Shown here in pieces: positions 7,494 to 15,925 of a stretch of 64,000 nucleotides of DNA. The position numbers and the translations under genes were made by a program. The stretch spans positions 5,068,322 to 5,132,321 of the forward strand of contig NZ_CP036273.1 in the NCBI RefSeq assembly GCF_007747215.1, read 5' to 3'. Under the pieces are notes generated by a model that did not search any database, was not told where the DNA came from, and saw nothing but the letters and a program-made list of their open reading frames with translations. Origin of the DNA: Urbifossiella limnaea. GTDB taxonomy: Bacteria > Planctomycetota > Planctomycetia > Gemmatales > Gemmataceae. The number at the start of each line of letters is the position of its first letter. The stretch's first letter is position 1.

Positions 7494-9395
7494 ATGATTC
7501 GTTTCCGAGGGAAAGCGCTGGGGCTCGGGCTGGCCCTCGCGGCCGCCCCGCTCGCCGCGCAACAGCCCGCTCTGTTGCCGCCGACCGTCCGCGGCGGTGA
7601 GTGGAGTGCGGGCGCGCCGGCAGACGCCGTCTGGTTCCCGGCGCGCGGTTCTACGCCCGCCTCGAAGCAACCGCCGATGCTTCCGCCGCCGCCCGCGGTC
7701 GCGCCGGTGCCAGCCGTGGTGAAGCCGGTTCAGGCCGAATCCGAGCCGGTCGTTCACGGCCCGCGGACCGCCGCCGCGTCCACCGATCTGGGGCCGCTGC
7801 CGGCCATCCCCGCGCCGCCGGACGTGGTCGCCGCGCCGCAACCGTTCCCGGTTGCGTCCGACCTACCACCGATGCCGCCGATCCCGACCGCAATGCCCAC
7901 CCGGCCGACGGCCCAGCCGCAACCCGCGCCGCCGCCGAAAGCCGTCGAGCCGCTGCCGATCCCGCCCGTACCAAAGACCACTGAGCCGGTGCCGACGCCG
8001 CCGCTGCCGAAGGCCGCAGAGCCGCCGCCGATCCCGCCCGCGAAGACGGCCGAGTCGCTGCCTCCGCCGCGCGCCGCCGTCCCGCCCTCGGACGCGCCCG
8101 TAGCCCGGCCGGCGCCGCCGCCCGAGTTGCCGACCGCGCCGCCGGAACTCCTCGTGCCCAGCGTATACGGCCTCCCCGCGCGGCACACCGCGTTCGGCTC
8201 CGACCCGGTCCGCATCTCGCGCGACTACCCGAGCCTCCACGACCTGTTCCGCCTCCACCACGACCGGACGGCCGACGGGGCCGACGACCCCGCCGCCGCC
8301 CCGGCCGACGACCGCGGCTACGTCCGGCTCGAACTCCTGCTGTGGTGGGTGAACCCGCAGCGCGTCCCGGTGCTGGCCAGCACAAGCACCGCCGGCGGTC
8401 TCGGCTTCATCGGCGAGCCCGGCACCGCGCTGCTCCTCGGGCCGGGCCGCCTCGGCGACGACTTCCGCGCGGGCATGCGCGTCCGCGGCGGGTGGTGGTG
8501 CGACGAGGACGGCCACCTCGGCCTCGACGGCAGCTTCTTCTTCCTCGGCCGCGACTCCGTCAGCACCGCATTCGACTCCGGCACCACGCCCACCATCACC
8601 CGGCCGTTCTTCGCCGCCAACGACGGCGGGTTCGAGTTCGGCGAGCGCGTGGCCCGCCCCGGCTTCTCGCGCGGCAGCCTGGAAGCCGAGGCCACCAGCG
8701 CCCTGTACGGGTTCGACGCCAACATCCGCCACGCCCTCTGCCGCACGTGCGGCTTCCGCGACGAGGTGTTCGTCGGCTACCGCCACCTGGCGCTGAACGA
8801 GTCGCTGACCGTCACCGAGAACATCGTCGCCCTGCCCGGCAACACCGCCGACCCGGCCGGCACGCGGATCGTCGTGCAGGATCAGTTCAAGACCACGAAC
8901 CGGTTCAACGGCGGGCAGCTGGGCTACGCCGCGGAGCGCAACTGGGGCCGCCTCTCGCTCGACGGCCGCGTCTCCGTCGCGCTCGGCAACACGCACCAGA
9001 CCGTCGAGGTGTCCGGCTTCCAGCAGCGGCAGCGGCCGGGCGAAGACGCCGTGTTCTTCCCCAACGGCGGCCTCCTGGCCGCGGGGCCGAACCTCGGCCG
9101 TTTCACCGACGACCGCTTCACCGTCGTCCCGGAATTCACCCTCAACCTCGGCTACTGGCTGACCCCGAGCGTCAAGGCGTACGTCGGCTACAACGCCATG
9201 TACTGGTCGAACGTGGTCCGCCCCGGCGACCAGGTGGACCGCACCATCGACGTGACGTTTATCCCCAACCCGCCGATCAACCCGGCGACTGGGCAGGTGC
9301 CGGCGTTCTCGGGTCTGAACCGGCCGGCGGTGCCGTTCAAGCAGGATCACCTCTGGGTGAACGGCATCCAGTTCGGCGCGGAATGGCGGTGGTGA
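7494..9395 (+). CDS. BBP7-like outer membrane beta-barrel protein
   Basis: A 633-residue protein with a signal peptide (KALGLGLALAAAPLAAQ), a proline-rich linker of about 180 residues, and a C-terminal domain from about residue 260 rich in alternating aromatic strands. That domain contains features typical of the planctomycete BBP7 barrel family: YVRLELLLWWVNPQRVPVL, GLDGSFFFLGRDS, ALYGFDANIRHALCR and a final aromatic strand ending EWRW. It is expected in the outer membrane. The start at 7494 was preferred over one 15 bp upstream because GGAGGAG lies just ahead of it and the signal peptide begins directly. The long Pro-rich segment may span the periplasm or cell-wall space. The molecular role of the family is not established. 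Confidence 0.8.
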   Translation: MIRFRGKALGLGLALAAAPLAAQQPALLPPTVRGGEWSAGAPADAVWFPARGSTPASKQPPMLPPPPAVAPVPAVVKPVQAESEPVVHGPRTAAASTDLGPLPAIPAPPDVVAAPQPFPVASDLPPMPPIPTAMPTRPTAQPQPAPPPKAVEPLPIPPVPKTTEPVPTPPLPKAAEPPPIPPAKTAESLPPPRAAVPPSDAPVARPAPPPELPTAPPELLVPSVYGLPARHTAFGSDPVRISRDYPSLHDLFRLHHDRTADGADDPAAAPADDRGYVRLELLLWWVNPQRVPVLASTSTAGGLGFIGEPGTALLLGPGRLGDDFRAGMRVRGGWWCDEDGHLGLDGSFFFLGRDSVSTAFDSGTTPTITRPFFAANDGGFEFGERVARPGFSRGSLEAEATSALYGFDANIRHALCRTCGFRDEVFVGYRHLALNESLTVTENIVALPGNTADPAGTRIVVQDQFKTTNRFNGGQLGYAAERNWGRLSLDGRVSVALGNTHQTVEVSGFQQRQRPGEDAVFFPNGGLLAAGPNLGRFTDDRFTVVPEFTLNLGYWLTPSVKAYVGYNAMYWSNVVRPGDQVDRTIDVTFIPNPPINPATGQVPAFSGLNRPAVPFKQDHLWVNGIQFGAEWRW

Positions 9396-9412
9396 CGGTC
9401 GGACTGGAATTC

Positions 9413-9470
9413 TTGTTTCCGGCCGAGGGGGGTGGGGTCGCGGCAACATGTCACCGACTCATAAAGAAGT
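9413..9470. repeat. 58-bp dispersed repeat, copy 1
   Basis: This segment matches 28700-28757 at 52 of 58 positions without gaps. The left block TTGTTTCCGGCCGAGGGGGG and the right block AACATGTCACCGACTCATAA are identical in both. It begins 18 bp after the BBP7 stop; the other copy begins 22 bp after the DUF1501 stop. Function unknown; a transcription-end or processing signal is possible. Confidence 0.8.
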
Positions 9471-9654
9471 TCCCGCGAACAAGCCGCGCCGCGAACGTCG
9501 GTCGTAAGTGCAAGTCGCCGCTGTTTTTCTGCGCCCGCCGCATTCGGGTGGACGGATCGGCACGTCGTTCGCCACAATCTCTGGCCGTTGGCGCAAGCCC
9601 ACCCCCGCCCCGCGCCTCCTGTTGCGCCCCCGTCGCACTCCCCGGAGTCACCCC

Positions 9655-12267
9655 ATGCTTCCGCGACCGACCCAGCTCGCCGCCGCGGTCGTTCTCGCCG
9701 GCCTCATCGTCGGCGTCAGCATCAACGCCGCCCCCGCCCAGCCGCCGCAACCCTTGCCCCTGCCAGCCTCCGGGGCCGCCGCCCAGCAGCAACCCGGTCA
9801 GCCTGAGGGCACGGAAGTGCTCGCCCGTGGAGCCGTCCACGAGGCCTATGCCGCGACTGCCGAGCAGGCCATTGCCGGCGAAGTCGTCGCGCAGCCGCCG
9901 CCGGAGCCGATCGAGGAACTGCCGCCGGACCAGAAGCCCGAAGGCGACAACGTCATCTGGATCCCCGGCTACTGGGACTGGGACGAGGAGCGGACGGATT
10001 ACGTCTGGATCAGCGGCTTCTGGCGCGTGCCGCCGCCGGGGCGCGTGTGGGTGCCGGGTAGCTGGCACGTCGTACAGGGCGGCCACCAGTGGGTGAGCGG
10101 CTTCTGGCAGCCCGTCGCGGTGCAGCCGGCCGGCGGCTTCGCGCAGCAGGAAATCGAATACCTGCCGCCGCCGCCGGTGACGCTGGAGTCCGGCCCCGTG
10201 GTGCCGTCGCCGGGCGTGGACTACGTCTACGTGCCGGGCAGCTGGGTGTACCGCGGCCGGTACTTCTGGCGGCCGGGGGTGTGGATCACCCACCGGCCGG
10301 GCTGGGTGTGGGTGCCCGCGCGCTACACGTGGTCGCCGGTCGGCTACGTCTTCGTGGACGGGTACTGGGACTACCCGCTGGCCACGCGCGGCGTGCTGTT
10401 CACGCCGGTGTACTTCCCGCGGCCGCTCCTGGCCCACCGGTTCGTGTACACGCCGAGTTACGTCGTGGCCGAGCCGGTGCTGTTCGGCGCGCTGTTCGTC
10501 CGCAGCGGGTACGGCGGCTACTACTTCGGCGACTATTACGACCGCCGCTACGTCGGCGTCGGCTACCGGCCGTGGTGCGCCCCGGCGGTGGCCACGCAGG
10601 TGAACTTCGCGTTCGGCCGCGGCGGGTACTCCTACGACCCACTCTGGAGCTACTACAGCGTGTCGTACCGGTCGCAGCCGCAGTGGAACGTCGCCGTGGC
10701 GACGACGTTCGTCGGCCGCTACCAGGGGAGCGTTCCGCGGCCGCCGCGGACGCTGGTGCAGCAGAACACGGCCATCCAGCAGATCACCAACACGACGGTG
10801 AACAACGTCACCAACAACATCACGGTCGTGAACAACAACACGACAGTGAACAACAGCTCGCCGGCGCAGCTCGGCGGATTGCGGGTGGCGAACAAGGACG
10901 TGTCGAACGTGGTAATGGTGGCCCCGCTGACGGTAGCCCCGAAGCTCCAGCCGCAGCAGCAGATCCGCCCCATCGCCGCGGAGGTGCGGCAGCAGGAGGC
11001 GAAGGCGGCGCAGGATATCCGCAAGGTGTCGGTGCAGCGCCGCGACGCCGAGACGGCGGCGCTGAAGGCGAACCCCCGGCCGGTAACGCCGAAGATCGAC
11101 CCGAAGTCGCCGAGCCCGACGCCGCAGCCGCAGGTACAGCCGGTGCGGGTGAAGGTGGACGTACCCAAGGCGGCGGTCGCACGGGCGCAGGCCCAGGCGA
11201 ACAACCCGAAGGGCGCCGGCGCCCCGCCGCCACTGCCCATCACGACTCCGAAGCTCGCCCCGACGCCGAAGGTGGACCCGAAGGTCGGCCCGATGCCGAA
11301 GATCGATCCCAAGGTCGGCCCCGTGCCAATGCCGAAGGTCGATCCGAAGCAGCCGTTCGACCCGAAGGTCGATCCTAAGATGCCGAAGATCGACCCCAAG
11401 GTTGACCCGAAATCGCCGAAGGTGGACCCGCTCCCGAAGGGGAAGGGGAAGGTCGACCCGCCGGTCCCGATGCCGCAGCCGGTCCCGATGCCGCAGCCCA
11501 AGGTCGACCCAAAGGGGGTAGACCCGCTCCCGAAGGGGAAGGGGAAGATCGACCCGCCGGTCCCGATGCCGCAGCCCAAGGTCGACCCGAAGTTGCCGAC
11601 ACCGGTCCCGATGCCCAAGGTGGACCCGAAGCTGCCGCCGTCGGTGCCGCAGCCGAAGGTCGAGCCGAAGGTTCCCACACCGGTCCCGATGCCGAAGGTC
11701 GAGCCGAAGCTGCCGCCGGTTCAGCCGAAGCTGCCGCCGGTCACGCAGCCCCCGGTTCAGCCGAAGCTGCCGCCGGTCACGCAACCGCCGCCGCAGCCGA
11801 AGCTCCCGCCGGTCACGCAGCCGCCGCCGCAGCCGAAGCTGCCGCCGGTCACGCAGCCTCAACCGCAGCCGAAGCTGCCGCCGGTCACGCAGCCTCAACC
11901 GCAGCCGAAGCTGCCGCCGGTCACGCAACCGCCGCCGCCACGGCCCACCCCGCCGGTGACCCAGCCGACGCAGCCGAAGCGACCACCGGTCACGCAACCG
12001 CCGCCGCCACGGCCCACCCCGCCGGTGACGCAGCCTCAACCGCAGCCGAAGCTGCCGCCGGTGACGCAACCGCCGCCGCCACGGCTCACCCCGCCGGTGA
12101 CCCAGCCGACGCAGCCGAAGCGACCGCCGGTGACGCAACCGCCGCCGGTCCAGCCGCCGCCCCCGCCGGTCGCGCAGCCGCCCCGCCCGACCCCGCCGGT
12201 CGCGCAGCCGCCGCGGCCGAAACCGCCGACGCAGCCGACGCCCAAGGGAAAGCGGGAGCGGGAGTGA
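9655..12267 (+). CDS. secreted YXWGXW-repeat protein with Pro-rich tail
   Basis: An 870-residue exported protein. Start at 9655 gives a signal peptide (AAAVVLAGLIVGVSINAAPAQ). Residues about 100-260 carry repeated Tyr/Trp-rich units such as YWDWDEERTDYVWISGFW, RVWVPGSWHVVQGGHQWV and VYVPGSWVYRGRYFW, the YXWGXW-type repeat known from secreted planctomycete and proteobacterial proteins. A second region is Tyr/Gly-rich (GYGGYYFGDYYDRRY), followed by an Asn-rich stretch. The last third is pure low complexity: KVDPK units, then QPKLPPVTQP units to the end. The protein is likely a structural surface or cell-wall component; no enzymatic motif is visible. It ends at a strong hairpin. Confidence 0.75.
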   Translation: MLPRPTQLAAAVVLAGLIVGVSINAAPAQPPQPLPLPASGAAAQQQPGQPEGTEVLARGAVHEAYAATAEQAIAGEVVAQPPPEPIEELPPDQKPEGDNVIWIPGYWDWDEERTDYVWISGFWRVPPPGRVWVPGSWHVVQGGHQWVSGFWQPVAVQPAGGFAQQEIEYLPPPPVTLESGPVVPSPGVDYVYVPGSWVYRGRYFWRPGVWITHRPGWVWVPARYTWSPVGYVFVDGYWDYPLATRGVLFTPVYFPRPLLAHRFVYTPSYVVAEPVLFGALFVRSGYGGYYFGDYYDRRYVGVGYRPWCAPAVATQVNFAFGRGGYSYDPLWSYYSVSYRSQPQWNVAVATTFVGRYQGSVPRPPRTLVQQNTAIQQITNTTVNNVTNNITVVNNNTTVNNSSPAQLGGLRVANKDVSNVVMVAPLTVAPKLQPQQQIRPIAAEVRQQEAKAAQDIRKVSVQRRDAETAALKANPRPVTPKIDPKSPSPTPQPQVQPVRVKVDVPKAAVARAQAQANNPKGAGAPPPLPITTPKLAPTPKVDPKVGPMPKIDPKVGPVPMPKVDPKQPFDPKVDPKMPKIDPKVDPKSPKVDPLPKGKGKVDPPVPMPQPVPMPQPKVDPKGVDPLPKGKGKIDPPVPMPQPKVDPKLPTPVPMPKVDPKLPPSVPQPKVEPKVPTPVPMPKVEPKLPPVQPKLPPVTQPPVQPKLPPVTQPPPQPKLPPVTQPPPQPKLPPVTQPQPQPKLPPVTQPQPQPKLPPVTQPPPPRPTPPVTQPTQPKRPPVTQPPPPRPTPPVTQPQPQPKLPPVTQPPPPRLTPPVTQPTQPKRPPVTQPPPVQPPPPPVAQPPRPTPPVAQPPRPKPPTQPTPKGKRERE
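11270..12245 (+). repeat. coding tandem repeats (KVDPK and QPKLPPVTQP)
   Basis: The 3' third of the gene is built from short degenerate units: first about 12-21 nt units encoding KVDPK or MPKVDPK, then from about 11715 units of about 27-33 nt encoding QPKLPPVTQP variants, several identical at DNA level. Such arrays are prone to slippage and length variation between strains. Confidence 0.75.
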
Positions 12268-12280
12268 GTCGCTGAAAAGC

Positions 12281-12313
12281 ACGCGGCCCACCCGGAACTC
12301 GGGTGGGCCGCGT
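12281..12313. terminator. hairpin with GGAACTC core
   Basis: Perfect 14-bp stem with loop GAACT, 13 bp after the stop of the YXWGXW gene. Same core as the two hairpins at 6861-6959, in the same orientation as the first. Likely transcription terminator. Confidence 0.7.
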
Positions 12314-12371
12314 CGTAGGTGGCTCACGCTCTCGAGCGGTTTCTGGGTCACATCGATCGTGGTTCGCCCCC

Positions 12372-12566
12372 TCACCCGGCGTGCTCCGCCCGGTACGCTA
12401 GAAACTCGCGGATCATCCCGCGAAGGGCGGCAATCAGTTCCTCGTGGTCGTCGCGGGGCAGACACATGTCGAGGGTGCCGGCGACCTCGCGGAACACGAG
12501 CCCGACCCAGTCGAGGCTGTTCCACCCGTCGGCCCGCACGACGAGCCACTCGCGGAAGCCGGCCAG
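12372..12566 (-). pseudogene. remnant of an unidentified gene (about 64 codons)
   Basis: A minus-strand frame with normal high-GC3 codon use reads as a plausible soluble protein end (EWLVVRADGWNSLDWVGLVF, later REFLAYRAEHAG, stop at 12372-12374). The frame is open back to about 12660 but has no ATG, GTG or TTG in a suitable place; only CTG at 12566 could start it. Its upstream side runs into the large palindrome at 12624-12693. The simplest reading is a gene whose 5' part was lost when the palindrome arrived or through deletion. It lies downstream of dxs on the same strand. Family not recognised. Confidence 0.4.
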
Positions 12567-12623
12567 TGGCTCCCGGCCCGCGCCGTGGCGGTGCCATCGG
12601 CGGCTCCGACGACCTGTAAAGCC

Positions 12624-12693
12624 GGCGAGCCGTCCGCCGTCAGGCGGCGGGTGACGATCGCGTCACCCGCCGCCTGACGGCGGACGGCTCGCC
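12624..12693. repeat. long perfect palindrome, 33-bp stem
   Basis: Arms 12624-12656 and 12661-12693 are perfectly complementary with the 4-nt loop ATCG. It begins about 20 bp after the dxs stop in the direction of dxs transcription, so it would form a very stable RNA hairpin. The same architecture (very long perfect stem, 4-nt loop) recurs at 60507-60572 with a different sequence. Confidence 0.85.
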
Positions 12694-12712
12694 AGTCGAC
12701 AACTCGCCTCGT

Positions 12713-14614
12713 TTAGACCGGCCGCAGCGCCTCGCGGTGCTTCCGCACCGCGTCGGCCAGCCCGTCCGCGTTCAGGCCCAGCGTCGCCAGCAGCTCGCCG
12801 CGGTCGCCGTGCTCGATGAACCGGTCCGGGATGCCGCAACGGACCACGTTGCGGGCGTCCAGCCCCGCCGCGTTCGCCGCCTCCAGCACCGCCGAGCCGA
12901 ACCCGCCCTCGATCGTGCCTTCCTCCACCGTCACCACCACCGGTAGCGTCTCGACCGCCCGCAGGATCGTCTCGCGGTCCAGCGGCTTCACGAACCGGGC
13001 GTTGACGACGCCGACGTGGAGCCCCTCCTCCCGCAGCTTCGCCGCCGCCGCCACGCACGTCGAGAGGAGCGTGCCGAACGCCACGAAGCAGCCGTCCTCG
13101 CCCCAGTCGATCACCTCGGCCTTGCCCAGCTCGATCGGCGCGGCCTCGCCCGACCGCTCCACCCGGTCGATGTTCGTCTTCGGGTAGCGCATCCCGATCG
13201 GTCCGGGGTGGCCGAGCGCGAAGTTCAGCATCGGCACGGCGTCGGCCTCGTCGCCGGGGGCCATCGCCGTCATGTTCGGGAACAGCCGCATGTACGGCAC
13301 GTCGAACGTGCCGTGGTGCGTCGGGCCCTCCGGGCCGGTGAGGCCGGCGCGGTCCATGGCGAACACGACCGGCAGGTTCTGGAGGCACACCTCCTGGAAG
13401 ATCTGGTCGAAGCTCCGCTGCAGGAACGTGCTGTAAATGTCCACCACCGGCTTCATCCCGGCCTTGGCCATCCCCGCGGCGAAGGCCACGGCGTGGCTCT
13501 CGCAGATGCCCACGTCGAAGAAGCGGTCGGGGAAATCGGTCCGCACCTGTTCGAGCTTGTTCCCCTGGCACATCGCCGCGGTGAGGACCGCGACCTTCGG
13601 GTCGGCCGCCATCGCGGCGTGGATGCCGGCGCTGATGAGGTCCGTGTACGCCTTGGCGCTGCTCTTGCGGAACGACTTGATGGTGCCGTTCGGCCCCATC
13701 TCCTCGAACACCGGCGGCGTGTGGTACGTCACCGGGTCGGCCGCCGCCTCGGGGATGCCGTGCCCCTTGTTGGTGAACACGTGGAGGAGGATCGGCCCCT
13801 TCTGCCCCTTCAGGTCGCGGAGAATCTTCCGCAGCCCCGGCAGGTCGTGGCCGTCCACCGGGCCGAAGTAGCGGAAGCCCATCTCCTCGAACAGCATGCC
13901 GTCCTTGAAGAAGGCCTTCAGCCCGTCGCGCACCTGCTCCAGCGCCGAGTGGGCCATCTCGCCAAGAACGGGGATGTTGCCGAGGACGCGGTTGATCTGC
14001 CGCTTGCCGCCCTGGTACAGGCCGGTGATGCGGCACTGGTCGAGGTACTGGCCGAGGCCGCCGGTGCGGGGGCAGATGCTCATCTTGTTGTCGTTCAGAA
14101 CGACCAGCAAGTCCTGGTTCAGGCCGCCGATGTTGTTGAGCGCCTCGAACACGATGCCGCTCGGCAGCGCCCCGTCGCCGATGACGGCGACGGCCTTGCG
14201 GTCGCCGTTCCCCATGAGGTCGTCGGCGGCCTTCAGGCCGGAGACGGTGGAGACGCTGCACCCGGCGTGGCCGGTCATGAACAGGTCGTAGGGCGACTCG
14301 CCGGGGTGCGGGAAGCCCATCAGCCCGCCGCGGGTGCGGATGGTGTGGAACCGGTCGTAGCGGCCCGTCACCAGCTTGTGCGGGTAGACCTGGTGGCCGG
14401 TGTCCCAGATGAGGCGGTCCTTCGAGAAGTCGAAGGTCATGTGGAGCGCCAGCGTCAACTCGACGACGCCGAGGTTGCTGGCGAAGTGGGCCGGGCGGGT
14501 GGTGAGCACCCGGACGAGTTCCTCGCGGATCTCGCGGGTAAGCTGCTGCAGCTGCTCGTCCGAGAGCTTGTGCAGGTCGGCCGGGCCGGTGATCGTGGGC
14601 AGCAGGGCAGACAT
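12713..14614 (-). CDS. dxs: 1-deoxy-D-xylulose-5-phosphate synthase
   Basis: A 633-residue enzyme that condenses pyruvate and glyceraldehyde 3-phosphate to DXP, the first step of the MEP route to isoprenoids; TPP- and Mg-dependent. N-terminal features: TGHQVYPHKLVTGR, GHAGCSVSTVSGLKAA and the TPP-binding stretch GDGALPSGIVFEALNNIGG followed by NDNKMSI. The central transketolase-like domain has ICESHAVAFAAGMAKAG and DRAGLTGPEGPTHHGTFDV, both characteristic of DXS. Length is normal for the family. It is the last gene of a minus-strand run, 12 bp after the polyprenyl synthase gene, so both MEP-pathway entry and prenyl chain building are made from one transcript. Confidence 0.96.
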   Translation of the reverse strand: MSALLPTITGPADLHKLSDEQLQQLTREIREELVRVLTTRPAHFASNLGVVELTLALHMTFDFSKDRLIWDTGHQVYPHKLVTGRYDRFHTIRTRGGLMGFPHPGESPYDLFMTGHAGCSVSTVSGLKAADDLMGNGDRKAVAVIGDGALPSGIVFEALNNIGGLNQDLLVVLNDNKMSICPRTGGLGQYLDQCRITGLYQGGKRQINRVLGNIPVLGEMAHSALEQVRDGLKAFFKDGMLFEEMGFRYFGPVDGHDLPGLRKILRDLKGQKGPILLHVFTNKGHGIPEAAADPVTYHTPPVFEEMGPNGTIKSFRKSSAKAYTDLISAGIHAAMAADPKVAVLTAAMCQGNKLEQVRTDFPDRFFDVGICESHAVAFAAGMAKAGMKPVVDIYSTFLQRSFDQIFQEVCLQNLPVVFAMDRAGLTGPEGPTHHGTFDVPYMRLFPNMTAMAPGDEADAVPMLNFALGHPGPIGMRYPKTNIDRVERSGEAAPIELGKAEVIDWGEDGCFVAFGTLLSTCVAAAAKLREEGLHVGVVNARFVKPLDRETILRAVETLPVVVTVEEGTIEGGFGSAVLEAANAAGLDARNVVRCGIPDRFIEHGDRGELLATLGLNADGLADAVRKHREALRPV

Positions 14615-14626
14615 CGTATCCCCCGG

Positions 14627-15535
14627 TTAGCGATCGCGTTGCACGACGTACCGCGCCAGCCGGGCGAGCGGTGCGCTCCCGAGCCGGGCTGCGGCGTGTT
14701 CGGCGTCCTGCACCAGTTCGGCCGCCCGCGCCCGACTCTCGGCGAGGCCGAGGAGCCCGGGGTAGGTCAGCTTGCCGCGGGCGGCGTCCTTGTTCACCCG
14801 CTTGCCCGTCTTCTCGGCCGTGCTCTCCACGTCGAGCAGGTCGTCCGTCACCTGGAACGCCAGCCCGAAGGCGGCGGCATAGTCGTCGGCCGCGGCCAGG
14901 GCGGCGGGGTCGGCCCCGCTCTCGCCCTGCGCCGCGTGAACGCCGAGCCGCAGCGCCGCGCGGAACAGCGCGCCCGTCTTGCGGCGGTGGATCGCCTCCA
15001 GCGCCTCGACCGTGTTCACCGCGCCGCCGGACTCGATCCGCCCTTCCGCCGCCAGGTCGAGCACCTGCCCGCCGACCATCCCGACCGCACCGCCGCCGGC
15101 GGCGAGTTCCACACAGCTAACCGCGGCCGTGCGCGGCGGGCAACCTGCGGCGACCACCTCGAACGACAGCGTTAGCAGCGCGTCGCCGGCCAGGATCGCC
15201 AGCGCCTCGCCGTAAACTTTGTGGCACGTCGGCAGGCCGCGCCGCAGGTCGTCGTCGTCCATCGCCGGCAGGTCGTCGTGGACGAGCGAGTAGGTGTGGA
15301 CCATCTCGACCGCACACGCCGCCGGGAGGGCTTGTTCGGGCGTGCCGCCGCACGCCTCGCAGGCGAGGAGGGCGAGGAGCGGGCGGAGCCGCTTGCCGGG
15401 GGCGAGTAGGGAGTAGCCCATCGCCGCCGACAACGCGGTGGGGGCGTCCGACGTGTACCGGGCGAGGGTGAGTCGCAACGCGGCCTCGACGGCGTCCTGC
15501 CGATCTTTCAGGTCAGCCCACAACTCCCCGCCCAC
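14627..15535 (-). CDS. ispA: polyprenyl (farnesyl/geranylgeranyl) diphosphate synthase
   Basis: A trans-isoprenyl diphosphate synthase of 302 residues. Both Asp-rich motifs are intact: the first in VHDDLPAMDDDDLRRG and the second in FQVTDDLLDVEST. GKRLRPLLALLACEACG is the usual early substrate-binding segment. Product length (C15 versus C20) cannot be fixed by eye, so the symbol is provisional. The frame is open to a TTG at 15586, but the GTG at 15535 is preferred: it follows a GGAAGG site and matches the usual N-terminal length. It lies between xseB (75 bp upstream) and dxs (12 bp downstream) on one strand. Confidence 0.92.
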   Translation of the reverse strand: MGGELWADLKDRQDAVEAALRLTLARYTSDAPTALSAAMGYSLLAPGKRLRPLLALLACEACGGTPEQALPAACAVEMVHTYSLVHDDLPAMDDDDLRRGLPTCHKVYGEALAILAGDALLTLSFEVVAAGCPPRTAAVSCVELAAGGGAVGMVGGQVLDLAAEGRIESGGAVNTVEALEAIHRRKTGALFRAALRLGVHAAQGESGADPAALAAADDYAAAFGLAFQVTDDLLDVESTAEKTGKRVNKDAARGKLTYPGLLGLAESRARAAELVQDAEHAAARLGSAPLARLARYVVQRDR

Positions 15536-15610
15536 GGCCGATCCTTCCGGGCGCCCCCGCGGGGGCAGTTGGAAAAAGTATAGCAACCCGCCGAGGATTC
15601 GACCCCGACG

Positions 15611-15925
15611 TCAGCCGTCTATTCCCGGCAACTTTGCACCACGAAGCGGTTTACCGAGCGAAGCCGTGGCCGCGGCGAGGGTCGCGACGTGCTCGAACAG
15701 CCGGAGGTCGGGGCTGCCGTCGGCGGCGGTGCCGTTCAGGAGGCGGACGCGCTGCTCGGCGTCCTTCAGCTTGCCGTAGCAGAGCCGCAGCAGGGCGACG
15801 CCGCGCTCGTACCGGGCGAGGGCGTCGTCGAGGGTGGTGGTGCCGTCCTCCAGCTCGCGGAGGATGCGGTCGAGTTCGGCCAGCGCCTGCTCGAAGCGGA
15901 CGGGCTCGGCGTCACTCGGAGTCAT
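15611..15925 (-). CDS. xseB: exodeoxyribonuclease VII small subunit
   Basis: A 104-residue helical protein with the XseB pattern FEQALAELDRILRELEDG, TLDDALARYERGVALLRLC and a helix that packs on XseA. The C-terminal 35 residues beyond the helical core are longer than in the typical protein of about 80 residues and look disordered. XseB binds XseA to form exonuclease VII, which degrades single-stranded DNA from both ends. Its start lies inside the end of xseA (14-bp overlap), so the two subunits are translationally coupled. Confidence 0.9.
   Translation of the reverse strand: MTPSDAEPVRFEQALAELDRILRELEDGTTTLDDALARYERGVALLRLCYGKLKDAEQRVRLLNGTAADGSPDLRLFEHVATLAAATASLGKPLRGAKLPGIDG

Noticed and set aside
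9451-12597. 1048-codon minus-strand open frame opposite the YXWGXW gene
   Set aside because: Composition is almost only Arg, Leu, His and Asp from reading the complement of the Pro-rich repeats; no start signal or domain.
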